From NCBI RefSeq assembly GCF_902498065.1, contig NZ_CABVIR010000008.1, positions 62,001-126,000 of the forward strand: 64,000 nt of DNA, written 5' to 3'. The translations under genes were made by a program, and so were the position numbers. Positions within the stretch are counted from its first letter, which is position 1. Every line of letters starts with the position of its first letter. Source of the DNA: Pseudomonas fluorescens. Lineage in GTDB: Bacteria > Pseudomonadota > Gammaproteobacteria > Pseudomonadales > Pseudomonadaceae. This document shows positions 33,570 to 43,415 of this stretch, one piece after another. Under the pieces are notes generated by a model, which searched no databases, had not been told where the DNA came from, and worked only from the letters and a program-made list of their open reading frames with translations.

Positions 33570-36008
33570 TCAGGCCGGTTTGGCTTCGACCAAGGCTTCC
33601 TGCGCAGCTTCCTTCTCGGCCTCTTTCAGGTCTTCTTCGCTGATCATTTCCGCGATCACCCGCAAGCGCTCCACCACCCGCGCATTCACACTGCCCTCAG
33701 GGAATTCGCCATTTTCATCCGGCGCACCGGCAGGCTCACCCACCAACAGGCTCAGCGCTTCGTCAGCCTGGCGCACGGCGTAAACGTGGAATTGACCTGC
33801 GCGCACGGCTGCCAATACCTTCTCATCGAGCATCAGCGTCGCCACGTTGGCGTGAGGAATGATTGCCCCTTGCTCACCGGTCAGCCCGCGGGCTTCGCAG
33901 AGACGGAAGAAGCCTTCGATCTTCTCGTTGACCCCGCCCACCGCCTGCACCTCACCGAATTGGTTGATCGAGCCGGTGATCGCAAAGCACTGCTTGAGTG
34001 GCGTTTTCGACAGCGCCGAGATCAGCGTGCACGCCTCGCCCAGCGAAGCACTGTCACCATCGACGTAACCGTAGGACTGCTCCAGGGCGATACTCGCGGA
34101 AATCGCCAACGGGAATTCCTGAGCGTAACGGCTGCCCAGATACCCGGTGAGGATCATCACGCCTTTGGAGTGAATCGGCTGGCCGAGGTTAACTTCGCGC
34201 TCGATGTCGACAATGCCGCTGCCGCCCGGATAGACCGTGGCGGAAATTCGCGCCGGCACACCGAATGCCGAATCACCGACTTCCAGCACGGTCAGCCCGT
34301 TGCACTTGCCGACTGCCGCGCCATCGGTGTCGATCAGGATGATCCCGGCCAGCATGTCATCGAGAATCCGCGCCGAAACGCGCCCGGTGCGAGTGGCCTT
34401 AGCCTTGAGCGCACGCTCGATGTGCCCGGCGTCGGTCATTTCGTCGCCCGCCAGCTGACGAATGAAATCCGCCTCGCTGACCAGTTGGAAGAGGTCCCCG
34501 ATCCGCGCCGACAAACGCCCCTGATGCTCAGCCAGACGCGCGCTGTAGGTCGCCAGGCGCGCCACCGCGTCGGCGGTCAGCGGCGCCATGCCTTCCTCGG
34601 AGGTACGGGTTTTCAGCAACTGGGCGAACTGCTCCAGGCTTTCGTCGACCATCGGGATGTCTTCGTCGAAGTCCACCAGAACGCGGAACATCTCCTGGAA
34701 GTCCGGATCGAGGTCCTGCAGCGTGTAGTACAACTGCCGGGCACCAATGATGACGACTTTGACCTGCAGCGGAATGTGTTGCGGTGTCAGCGTCACAGTG
34801 GCCAGACGGCCCAGCTCACCCAGTGGTGATTCCATTTTCAGTTTGCGCGATTGCAGGGCGCGCTTGAGCGCATCCCACACGAACGGCTCGCTGAGCATTT
34901 TTTCCGCTTCAAGGATCAGGAAACCGCCGTTGGCGCGGTGCAGCGCGCCCGGTCGCAGTTGACGATAAGTCGTGTAGAGCGCGCCCTGATCGGTGCTGTA
35001 TTCGATGCGGCCAAACAGGTTTTCGTAAGTCGGGTGCGGTTCGAACACCACCGGCGCACCGCCGCTGGACGAATGGCCGACCATCAGGCTCGGCGCGTAT
35101 TGCTCTTCCAGCATCTTGCGGGCAACGGCGTCGACTTTGCTGTCGTCCACCAGTTGCTCGACCACGGTTTTCAGCAGGTAAACCTGCATCGCCTGCAGGT
35201 AACCGCACACCGCCGCGTTCTCGGCGTATTTTTCCGACAGCGGCGACAACAACGGTTGCAAGGCCAGGGTGATGGTTTCTTCGTTGAGATGACGGAGTTG
35301 ATTGCTCGACTCGCGCTTCCACTGCGGCAGGCTGGCCAGCTCTTCGTTCAGACGCTCTTCCAGACCGGAAATGTCTTCGTGGAAACGCTCGCGATCGGCT
35401 TCCGGCAACTGGGCGAATTCCGCTTCATCCAGCGCCTTGCCGTCGCTCATCGGGGTAAACGCAATGTTGCTCGCGTCGCGGTACAGCGCGACTTCCTTTT
35501 CCAGCGCCAGGCGCTCGATGATGTCCAGCGCCTTGTCGTAGCGCTGGTTGAAAGCGCGGTCGATGGCGCTTTTCTTCTGCTGGTAGGACGGGTGTTCGAA
35601 CACAGCCGGAAAAGTCGCCAGCAGGTTGTCGATCAGCGCGTTGATATCACCGATAAACGCGCCGGCAGTGCCCGAGGGCAACTCCAGGGCGCGAGGCTCG
35701 CGGGGCTCATCGAAATTGTTGACGTAGACCCAGTCCGCCGGGGTTTGCAGGCGCTTGCCTTCGGCCTTCAGGTAGCGTTTGACGAACGAAAACCGGCCGG
35801 TGCCGGGCTCGCCCATGACGAATACGTTGTAACCGGGGCGTGGCATGGCCACACCGAACTGCAAGGCTTCGACCGCACGTTCCTGGCCAAGCACACCGCG
35901 GAAGGGCTCCAGATCATTGGTGGTAGAGAAGCTGAACTGTTCAGCGGAAAACGGACGAGTCAGCGCTTCGGGCGCTAGACGCAAGCTGGCAGCAACAGGA
36001 TCAGGCAT
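33570..36008 (-). CDS. Lon-like (LonC/YcbZ-type) protease with altered P-loop
   Basis: An 812-residue protein of the AAA_32/Lon_C family. The C-terminal protease domain has the Lon dyad: S653 in DGDSASLGEA and K696 in GGVNEKIEG, 43 residues apart exactly as in E. coli Lon (S679/K722). The N-terminal ATPase-like region carries NVFVMGEPGTGRFSFVKRYL at 61-80, where the Walker A lysine is replaced by Arg and shifted. A long helical insertion (about 140-270) separates it from the rest, where Lon proper has its N-domain first. The function of this family in Pseudomonas is poorly described; it may be a protease with weak or no ATP dependence. Confidence 0.9.
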   Translation of the reverse strand: MPDPVAASLRLAPEALTRPFSAEQFSFSTTNDLEPFRGVLGQERAVEALQFGVAMPRPGYNVFVMGEPGTGRFSFVKRYLKAEGKRLQTPADWVYVNNFDEPREPRALELPSGTAGAFIGDINALIDNLLATFPAVFEHPSYQQKKSAIDRAFNQRYDKALDIIERLALEKEVALYRDASNIAFTPMSDGKALDEAEFAQLPEADRERFHEDISGLEERLNEELASLPQWKRESSNQLRHLNEETITLALQPLLSPLSEKYAENAAVCGYLQAMQVYLLKTVVEQLVDDSKVDAVARKMLEEQYAPSLMVGHSSSGGAPVVFEPHPTYENLFGRIEYSTDQGALYTTYRQLRPGALHRANGGFLILEAEKMLSEPFVWDALKRALQSRKLKMESPLGELGRLATVTLTPQHIPLQVKVVIIGARQLYYTLQDLDPDFQEMFRVLVDFDEDIPMVDESLEQFAQLLKTRTSEEGMAPLTADAVARLATYSARLAEHQGRLSARIGDLFQLVSEADFIRQLAGDEMTDAGHIERALKAKATRTGRVSARILDDMLAGIILIDTDGAAVGKCNGLTVLEVGDSAFGVPARISATVYPGGSGIVDIEREVNLGQPIHSKGVMILTGYLGSRYAQEFPLAISASIALEQSYGYVDGDSASLGEACTLISALSKTPLKQCFAITGSINQFGEVQAVGGVNEKIEGFFRLCEARGLTGEQGAIIPHANVATLMLDEKVLAAVRAGQFHVYAVRQADEALSLLVGEPAGAPDENGEFPEGSVNARVVERLRVIAEMISEEDLKEAEKEAAQEALVEAKPA

Positions 36009-36285
36009 CGGGCTTCCTTACATCAGGCGGGGCAGATAGCGGCATTCTGGCGCTGCCCATACCTCTCTTGCAAGGCGCGCCTTTCGCCAAAGCATAGCCA
36101 AGCCGACATGGCCACGCGGGCCGGTGTGAAATCAGTGTTTTCAACGAATGTTTCCGAAAAAGTCACGGAACCCTTGGAACATGCCTAAACTCCAAACTGC
36201 GCGGCTGGAACAATAACCGGCCCACTGGCGCCAGATAGGGCCAGACCCCTTGTCCATTGGTATGCACATAAAAGAGAACAAAGCT

Positions 36286-36774
36286 ATGAAACGGATTCTT
36301 CTCGGTACTCTCTTCACCGCTGTATCCCTCAATGCCATGGCTCAGGCGCCAGGCGGCCCGGATTGCGGTTGGGGCAACATGCTGTTCGAAGGTCAGCGTG
36401 GCACCCCGGCTCACTTCCTGGCATCCACCACCAACGGCACTTCCGGCAACGCAACCTTCGGTATGACCTCCGGTACCAACGGTTGCTCGACTAATGCGTC
36501 GCTGACCTATGGCGGCAAATCCTGGATTGCCATGAATGGCATGATGAACGAGCTGTCCGAAGATATGGCCAAGGGTCAGGGCGAAGCGCTGACCACTTAC
36601 GCCGTGGTACTGGGCGTGGCGCCGGAAGACCGTGCGCACTTCGCTGCTGTGACTCACGAGCACTTCCAGCAGATTTTCAGCAAGGCTGACGTGACCGCTG
36701 ATGACGTGCATACCAACACCCTGGCCATTTTGAAGGCCGATCCTCGTCTGGCCAAGTACGCAACTCAAGCTTAA
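36286..36774 (+). CDS. DUF3015 exported protein
   Basis: A 162-residue protein with signal peptide MKRILLGTLFTAVSLNAMAQ, then the DUF3015 body with GGPDCGWGNMLFEGQRG and TNGCSTNASLTYGGK. The two cysteines probably form a disulfide in the periplasm. Function unknown. I start at 36286, where the signal peptide begins, instead of 12 codons upstream. It has its own terminator and precedes a DUF4105 gene, an arrangement conserved in pseudomonads as I recall. Confidence 0.9.
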   Translation: MKRILLGTLFTAVSLNAMAQAPGGPDCGWGNMLFEGQRGTPAHFLASTTNGTSGNATFGMTSGTNGCSTNASLTYGGKSWIAMNGMMNELSEDMAKGQGEALTTYAVVLGVAPEDRAHFAAVTHEHFQQIFSKADVTADDVHTNTLAILKADPRLAKYATQA

Positions 36775-36784
36775 GCTCGACCCG

Positions 36785-36815
36785 CCCGCTCCTTTCGGGG
36801 AGCGGGTTTTATTTT
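36785..36815 (+). terminator. Terminator after the DUF3015 gene
   Basis: Stem CCCGCTCC/GGAGCGGG followed by TTTTATTTTTT. Confidence 0.88.
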
Positions 36816-36868
36816 TTGGACCTGCCCCTTTTTTGGGTCTTTATTCTCGAATATCTAAGTTGCCCACT

Positions 36869-38722
36869 ATGCTCAAACGCCTTGCCTGGCTGGCGCTCTG
36901 TGTCTGCGCCCCGCTGTCCGCCGCGCCTACCATCGACAATCAACGTTTGCAGCAACTGGCCAACGATCCCTTCTGGATTTCCCTAGGTCATTACGAAACT
37001 GCCAAGCTGGGTGGCTGGCGCAGCTATGTCAGCGACAAGAAGTTCTTTCTGGCGCCCGACGGCAACGAACACCCCGACCGCGAACTGGCGGCCACCGTGC
37101 AGGCGCTGTACGCCCCGGCCAGTGCCGGCGAACAACACGCGCAATGCGTCTACCCGGCGCGGACTCGCTGGCTGAAGGCACAACTTAATCTGTCCGATTT
37201 GCCGACACTGGACTGCGCCGAGTTCAAGCAATGGTTCAAGGATGTCTCGCCCCATAGCGCGGTGATGATTTTTCCGGCCGCCTATTTGAACAGTCCGTCA
37301 TCGATGTTCGGCCACACGTTGTTGCGCATCGATCAGGCGGATGTGCAGAGCGACAAGACGTCATTGCTCAGCTACGCAATCAACTTCGGCGCCTACATCG
37401 AAGGCTCGGACAACAGCATCCTCTACGCCTGGAAAGGTTTGATGGGCGGCTATCCGGGCCTTTTTGCGCTGGTGCCGTATCAGGAAAAACTCTCGGAATA
37501 CCGCAGCCTGGAAAACCGCGACCTGTGGGAGTACCGGCTGAACCTGACGCAGCAAGAAACCGAGCGCATGGTCGAGCACATCTGGGAACTCAAGCAGATC
37601 CAGTTCGACTATTTTTTCTTCGACGAAAACTGCTCCTATCGCCTGCTGGAATTGCTGCAAGTGGCGCGTCCGAGCCTGCGCCTGACTGAACAATTCCCGC
37701 TGACCGCCATTCCCACCGACACGGTCAAAGCGGTGAAAGAAGCCGGCCTGGTGGAATCCATTCAGTATCGGCCGTCCCGCGAACGTGAACTGCTCAGCCG
37801 CGCCGAACCGTTGAATCCAGAAGAACAGCAGTGGGTGCTGAAAGTCAGCGCCGACCAGAAACAGTTGCAGGAGCCGGCATTCCAAGCGCAACCGCGCGAG
37901 CGTCAGGCGCTGATCATCGACGCGGCTTACCGGCTCGAACGCTACCGCGCCAACGGCCAGGAACGCGATCCGCAGCGGGCTCAACGCAGTTTTGAATTGC
38001 TGCGGGCGATTAACCAGAACCCGGCGCCGGAGCTGGACATCCCGCAACCCGGCCTGCCCGAGGACGGTCATGAATCGCGCACCTGGCAGGCTGGCATTGG
38101 CACCCGGGGCGACAAGGCCTTCGGTGAATATGGCCTGCGCATGGCGTATCACGATCTCAACGACAACTCGGAAAGCTTTCCCCTCGGCGCGCAGATCGAA
38201 ATCCTGCAAATGAAACTGCGCCAGTACGAAGGCAACCAGTGGCAGTTGCAGCAACTGGATCTGGCGACCATCCGTTCCCTGACCCCGCGCAACGAGCTGC
38301 TGCAACCGCTGTCGTGGCAGGTCACCGGTGGCCTTGAACGGGTGCCGGGCAAACATGATGACGAGACGCTGGTCAGTCACGTCAACGGCGGTGGCGGCGG
38401 CACCTGGCAACTGGCCGACGACATGCTCGGTTTTGCCTTGGGCACCGTGCGTGTCGAGCACAACAACGACTTCGCCGGTTTTATTGCCCCTGCGGCGGGT
38501 TTCAACAGCGGTGTGCTGTGGAAGAATCCGCTGGGCAATTTCAGCCTGGAGGCCAAGGGGGATTTTTTCACCAATGGCGAAGTACGCCGTAGCGTGAGTC
38601 TGAACCAGCAGTGGGAATTGTCGCGCAACCTCGGCTTACGCCTGAGCGCCCAGCGCGAGTTCAGCCACCTCGCTTCTCCAGAAAACGAAGTGATGCTTGA
38701 GGTGAAGTGGTATCACTACTGA
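36869..38722 (+). CDS. DUF4105 protein: hydrolase-like N-terminal domain and probable outer-membrane barrel
   Basis: A 617-residue exported protein. Signal peptide ends near residue 19 (PLSAAPT). The DUF4105 region (about 120-290) has the conserved NSPSSMFGHTLLRID (H149) and FFDENCSYRLLELL (C255). After about 395 the sequence becomes alternating polar/hydrophobic and glycine/aromatic-rich and ends NEVMLEVKWYHY, a terminal aromatic residue typical of beta-barrel outer-membrane proteins. The H...C order recalls permuted NlpC/P60-type cysteine hydrolases; that is inference. Start 36869 gives the signal peptide. Confidence 0.9.
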   Translation: MLKRLAWLALCVCAPLSAAPTIDNQRLQQLANDPFWISLGHYETAKLGGWRSYVSDKKFFLAPDGNEHPDRELAATVQALYAPASAGEQHAQCVYPARTRWLKAQLNLSDLPTLDCAEFKQWFKDVSPHSAVMIFPAAYLNSPSSMFGHTLLRIDQADVQSDKTSLLSYAINFGAYIEGSDNSILYAWKGLMGGYPGLFALVPYQEKLSEYRSLENRDLWEYRLNLTQQETERMVEHIWELKQIQFDYFFFDENCSYRLLELLQVARPSLRLTEQFPLTAIPTDTVKAVKEAGLVESIQYRPSRERELLSRAEPLNPEEQQWVLKVSADQKQLQEPAFQAQPRERQALIIDAAYRLERYRANGQERDPQRAQRSFELLRAINQNPAPELDIPQPGLPEDGHESRTWQAGIGTRGDKAFGEYGLRMAYHDLNDNSESFPLGAQIEILQMKLRQYEGNQWQLQQLDLATIRSLTPRNELLQPLSWQVTGGLERVPGKHDDETLVSHVNGGGGGTWQLADDMLGFALGTVRVEHNNDFAGFIAPAAGFNSGVLWKNPLGNFSLEAKGDFFTNGEVRRSVSLNQQWELSRNLGLRLSAQREFSHLASPENEVMLEVKWYHY

Positions 38723-38724
38723 CC

Positions 38725-38752
38725 TGTAGGAGCCGGCAAGCCGGCTCCTACA
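38725..38752. repeat. Single REP-like palindrome (possible terminator)
   Basis: TGTAGGAGCCGGC / GCCGGCTCCTACA with an AA centre, three bases after the DUF4105 stop. It belongs to the TGTAGGAG variant and is not paired. Confidence 0.8.
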
Positions 38753-38857
38753 ACGGATTTTCGCTTCCTGACAGATCCATCACGCTCCTTTCACAAACGC
38801 CTCACGAATCCACTCCTAGACTTCACGTATAGGCCGTTGAACGGCCGGGAGTCCGAG

Positions 38858-39214
38858 ATGTGGCGTTGCGTGGGTGTGGTGGGTGTATTGATGTTGATCA
38901 TGGGCTGTCAGACGACCCACGAAGATCTGATCGCCAAGGGTTATCCCCCCGCGTTCGCCGATGGCTTCGATGACGGCTGCAGCAGTGGCCGACAGGCCGC
39001 CGGGGCGATCACCGGTGAATTTCGCAAGAACGTCCCGCGTTATCTCAAGGACAAGCAATACGCCGAAGGCTGGAGTGATGGCTTCCGGCAGTGCCAGGCC
39101 ATGCGTGAAAGCGAAGACCGCGAAGACTATCGCAGCCATCATTGGGATGAACGTGAAAAGGCCTGGCAACAACAGAAAGATCAGGACGCCGCCCGTGCGT
39201 TTCGCTCGCAATGA
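38858..39214 (+). CDS. Small lipoprotein with two related GxxDG repeats
   Basis: A 118-residue protein with a signal peptide and lipobox LIMGCQ (lipidation at about C16). The body contains FADGFDDGCSSGRQAAG and, about 35 residues on, YAEGWSDGFRQCQAM: two copies of an aromatic-A-acid-G-aromatic-x-D-G-x4 pattern, each with one cysteine. The tail is very charged and ends in Arg-Ser-Gln. No function known. ATG 38858 was chosen because it has CGGGAG upstream and starts the signal peptide. Confidence 0.85.
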   Translation: MWRCVGVVGVLMLIMGCQTTHEDLIAKGYPPAFADGFDDGCSSGRQAAGAITGEFRKNVPRYLKDKQYAEGWSDGFRQCQAMRESEDREDYRSHHWDEREKAWQQQKDQDAARAFRSQ

Positions 39215-39284
39215 GTCGCTGCCAGACATCCACCGAAACTAAAAGCCTGTGACCATGGCCCAAACCCTATAACGGGAGAACACC

Positions 39285-39779
39285 ATGAGTCGCGCCTTCG
39301 TCAACGAAGATAACGCCGCCGCGCAAGCCGATCAGCCAGTCGAACGGCAGGTCAGCACGCAGCCTAATTACGTCACGCCCACAGGCCTTGCCCAATTGCA
39401 GGCGAAAGTCGCCGAGCTGCAGCAATTGCACAGCGAACAATCGTCCAAGGGCGAACACGCCGACAAGCAGCGCCAGGCCGATCTTGAACGAGACTTGCGC
39501 TACTTCAATCAGCGCCTGCAAAGCGCTCAGGTCGTGACCGCCGCCCGCTCAACGCAAAAAGTGCAGATCGGCAGCCGCGTGACCTTCGCCGACGAGCACA
39601 GCACCGAGCAAACGGTGCAACTGGTCGGCGAGGATCAGGCTGACGCGTCTGCGGGCCTGATCAACTGGGGTTCACCGCTGGGCCGGGCATTGCTTGGGGC
39701 GCAACTCGGCGACGAGGTGCTGTGGCAACGCCCGGCCGGCGATCAGATGATCGAAATCATCCGCATTGAACCGGCTTAA
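39285..39779 (+). CDS. GreA/GreB-like transcript cleavage/elongation factor
   Basis: A 164-residue Gre-family protein that would act in the RNA polymerase secondary channel. A short polar leader (1-27) precedes an N-terminal coiled coil (about 30-90: TPTGLAQLQAKVAELQQL ... RYFNQRLQSAQVV) and a C-terminal FKBP-like domain (VQIGSRVTFAD, INWGSPLGRALLGAQLGDEV). The tip that carries the catalytic GDLKE of GreA reads GEHAD here (56-60), keeping both acidic positions with D and E exchanged. The coil after the tip is about seven residues shorter than in GreB. Its stop overlaps the gdhA stop by four bases on the other strand. Confidence 0.88.
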   Translation: MSRAFVNEDNAAAQADQPVERQVSTQPNYVTPTGLAQLQAKVAELQQLHSEQSSKGEHADKQRQADLERDLRYFNQRLQSAQVVTAARSTQKVQIGSRVTFADEHSTEQTVQLVGEDQADASAGLINWGSPLGRALLGAQLGDEVLWQRPAGDQMIEIIRIEPA

Positions 39780-41113
39780 ACCACGCCTTGGGCGAGCATG
39801 GCGTCGGCGACTTTGACGAAACCGGCGATGTTCGCGCCTTTGACGTAGTTGATGCGGCCGTTCTCTTCGCCGTAATGCACGCACGCATGGTGGATCGACT
39901 GCATGATCCCGTGGAGTTTGCTGTCCACTTCCCCGCCGGTCCACAGCAGTCGCATGGCGTTCTGCGACATCTCCAGCCCGCTCACCGCAACGCCGCCGGC
40001 GTTGGACGCCTTGCCCGGCGCAAACAGAATCCCCGCATCGATAAACAGGTCCACGGCTTCCAGGGTGGTCGGCATGTTCGCGCCTTCTGCCACGCAGACA
40101 CAGCCGTTGCGCAGCAACGTACGCGCGGCCTCGGCATTCAGTTCGTTTTGAGTGGCGCAAGGCAGCGCGATGTCGCACACCAGATCCCACGGGCACTGAC
40201 CCGCACGGAACTCCAGACCGAAACGGCTGGCCAGTTCGCTGATCCGCCCACGTGTGACGTTTTTCAGCTCCAGCAGCGCCAGCCATTGTTCTTCGGTCAA
40301 ACCGGCCTCGCAGTAAAGCGTGCCTTCGGAGTCCGAGAGCGAAATCACCTTGCCGCCCAGGTCCATGACCTTGCGCGCCGCGTACTGCGCAACGTTACCG
40401 GAACCCGAGATCGCTACGCGCTTGCCTTCGACGGCTTCACCGCTGCGCTTGAGCATTTCCTCGGCAAAGTACACGCAGCCGAAACCGGTGGCTTCCGGGC
40501 GAATCAGGCTGCCGCCATAGCTCGGCCCCTTGCCGGTCAATACGCTGGTGAACTGGTTGCTGAGGCGTTTGTACTGGCCGAACAGGAAACCGATCTCGCG
40601 GGCACCAACGCCGATATCACCGGCCGGCACGTCAACGTCCGCACCGATGTGACGGTACAACTCGCTCATGAAGGCCTGGCAGAAACGCATGACTTCCGCG
40701 TCGCTTTTACCTTTCGGATCGAAGTCCGAGCCCCCCTTGCCGCCGCCCATGGGCAACGAGGTCAGGGAGTTTTTGAAGGTTTGTTCGAAGGCGAGGAATT
40801 TCAGCACGCCGAGGTTCACCGAAGGATGGAAACGCAAACCGCCCTTGTACGGGCCGATCGCGCTGTTCATCTGGATGCGGAACCCGCGATTGACCTGCAC
40901 CTTGCCGTGATCGTCGACCCAGGAAACGCGAAATACAATCGCCCGCTCCGGCTCGCAGATCCGTTCCAGGATGCCGGAGGTCAGATAATGCGGATTGGCT
41001 TCGAGAAACGGCCACAGGCTGCGCAGGACTTCTTCGACAGCCTGGTGGAATTCAGGTTGGTCCGGGTCGCGTTTTTTCAGTCGGGCAAGGAAGGTTTCGA
41101 CGGATTCGATCAT
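39776..41113 (-). CDS. gdhA: NADP-specific glutamate dehydrogenase GdhA
   Basis: Hexameric 445-residue enzyme making glutamate from 2-oxoglutarate and ammonium. Visible are the substrate region GPYKGGLRFHPSVNLGVLKFLAFEQTFKNSLT, catalytic-lysine loop PMGGGKGGSDFDPKGKSD, and the Rossmann motif ISGSGNVAQYAARK. Length and motifs fit the short NADP type, not the 180-kDa NAD enzyme. Confidence 0.97.
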   Translation of the reverse strand: MIESVETFLARLKKRDPDQPEFHQAVEEVLRSLWPFLEANPHYLTSGILERICEPERAIVFRVSWVDDHGKVQVNRGFRIQMNSAIGPYKGGLRFHPSVNLGVLKFLAFEQTFKNSLTSLPMGGGKGGSDFDPKGKSDAEVMRFCQAFMSELYRHIGADVDVPAGDIGVGAREIGFLFGQYKRLSNQFTSVLTGKGPSYGGSLIRPEATGFGCVYFAEEMLKRSGEAVEGKRVAISGSGNVAQYAARKVMDLGGKVISLSDSEGTLYCEAGLTEEQWLALLELKNVTRGRISELASRFGLEFRAGQCPWDLVCDIALPCATQNELNAEAARTLLRNGCVCVAEGANMPTTLEAVDLFIDAGILFAPGKASNAGGVAVSGLEMSQNAMRLLWTGGEVDSKLHGIMQSIHHACVHYGEENGRINYVKGANIAGFVKVADAMLAQGVV

Positions 41114-41310
41114 GGAAAAGTCTCGGCAAATTTATTGTCGTTGAAAGAGATTGGGCCGGACTTTAGCAAACGGAATGCGCACTGGAACAGAGCAAAATGT
41201 CGCGTTTGTGAAATTAAATGGTGCGCAGGATATAAATTTATCGGCCTTTTGAGGGTTTTTTGCACCCAAACAGGGATTTGCTTCTGGAGTCTTGCACCAT
41301 CAGATAAATC

Positions 41311-41392
41311 GCCATCGCTAGCAGGCTAGCTCCCACAGTGGTTTGGCATCGATCGCATAACCCCTGTGGGAGCTAGCCTGCTAGCGATGGCC
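41311..41392. repeat. REP pair (REPIN), GAGCTAGCCTGCTAGC type, ends inward
   Basis: GCCATCGCTAGCAGGCTAGC and its inverted copy. GTGGGAG ends face each other, the opposite arrangement to most pairs here. Confidence 0.9.
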
Positions 41393-41414
41393 GCACCACG
41401 GTGTCACAGAAAGC

Positions 41415-41447
41415 AAAAAAAAACGGAGCCCTAAGGCTCCGTTTTTT
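41415..41447 (-). terminator. Terminator of ettA
   Basis: Stem AACGGAGCC/GGCTCCGTT with loop CTAA, and T runs in both directions; on the minus strand it follows the ettA stop by about 20 bases. Confidence 0.9.
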
Positions 41448-41465
41448 CATGCAACCAACCCGATA

Positions 41466-43130
<1,665 letters not shown>

Positions 43131-43415
43131 GGAGAACCTTGGGTCAGTGACAGATGAATGATTGGAGCGCAGGCGATGCCCGGCCAGACCGTGCGCGTCG
43201 TCCGACTGATAGCTATCAATACGTGCGCGCTGAAAAAGTCTGATTCTAGGAGCTGGAACGCTCCCGCGTAACCGGCAAAGCTACCTTAATGACCGATGGC
43301 AGTCCAGCCGAGCAGGACTGGCACTTTGCCACAACTCAAGGCATGCTAGCCGCCCTCCGGGCGTCCGGCTTATAGTGCACGTCGCGCCAGTCCAGCCAAA
43401 CCGCAGGATTACAGT

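Larger units (their letters stand above)
41114..41465. other. Gap between gdhA and ettA: REP pair and bidirectional terminator
   Basis: This 352-base gap holds about 190 bases of A+T-richer gdhA leader with no clear coding frame, then REP pair 41311-41392 and a hairpin at 41415-41447. I see no RNA gene I could support. Confidence 0.6.

Noticed and set aside
33516..35978. Long open frames on the plus strand opposite the Lon-like protease
   Set aside because: Shadows of the real minus-strand gene; no ribosome-binding sites and no recognisable protein content.
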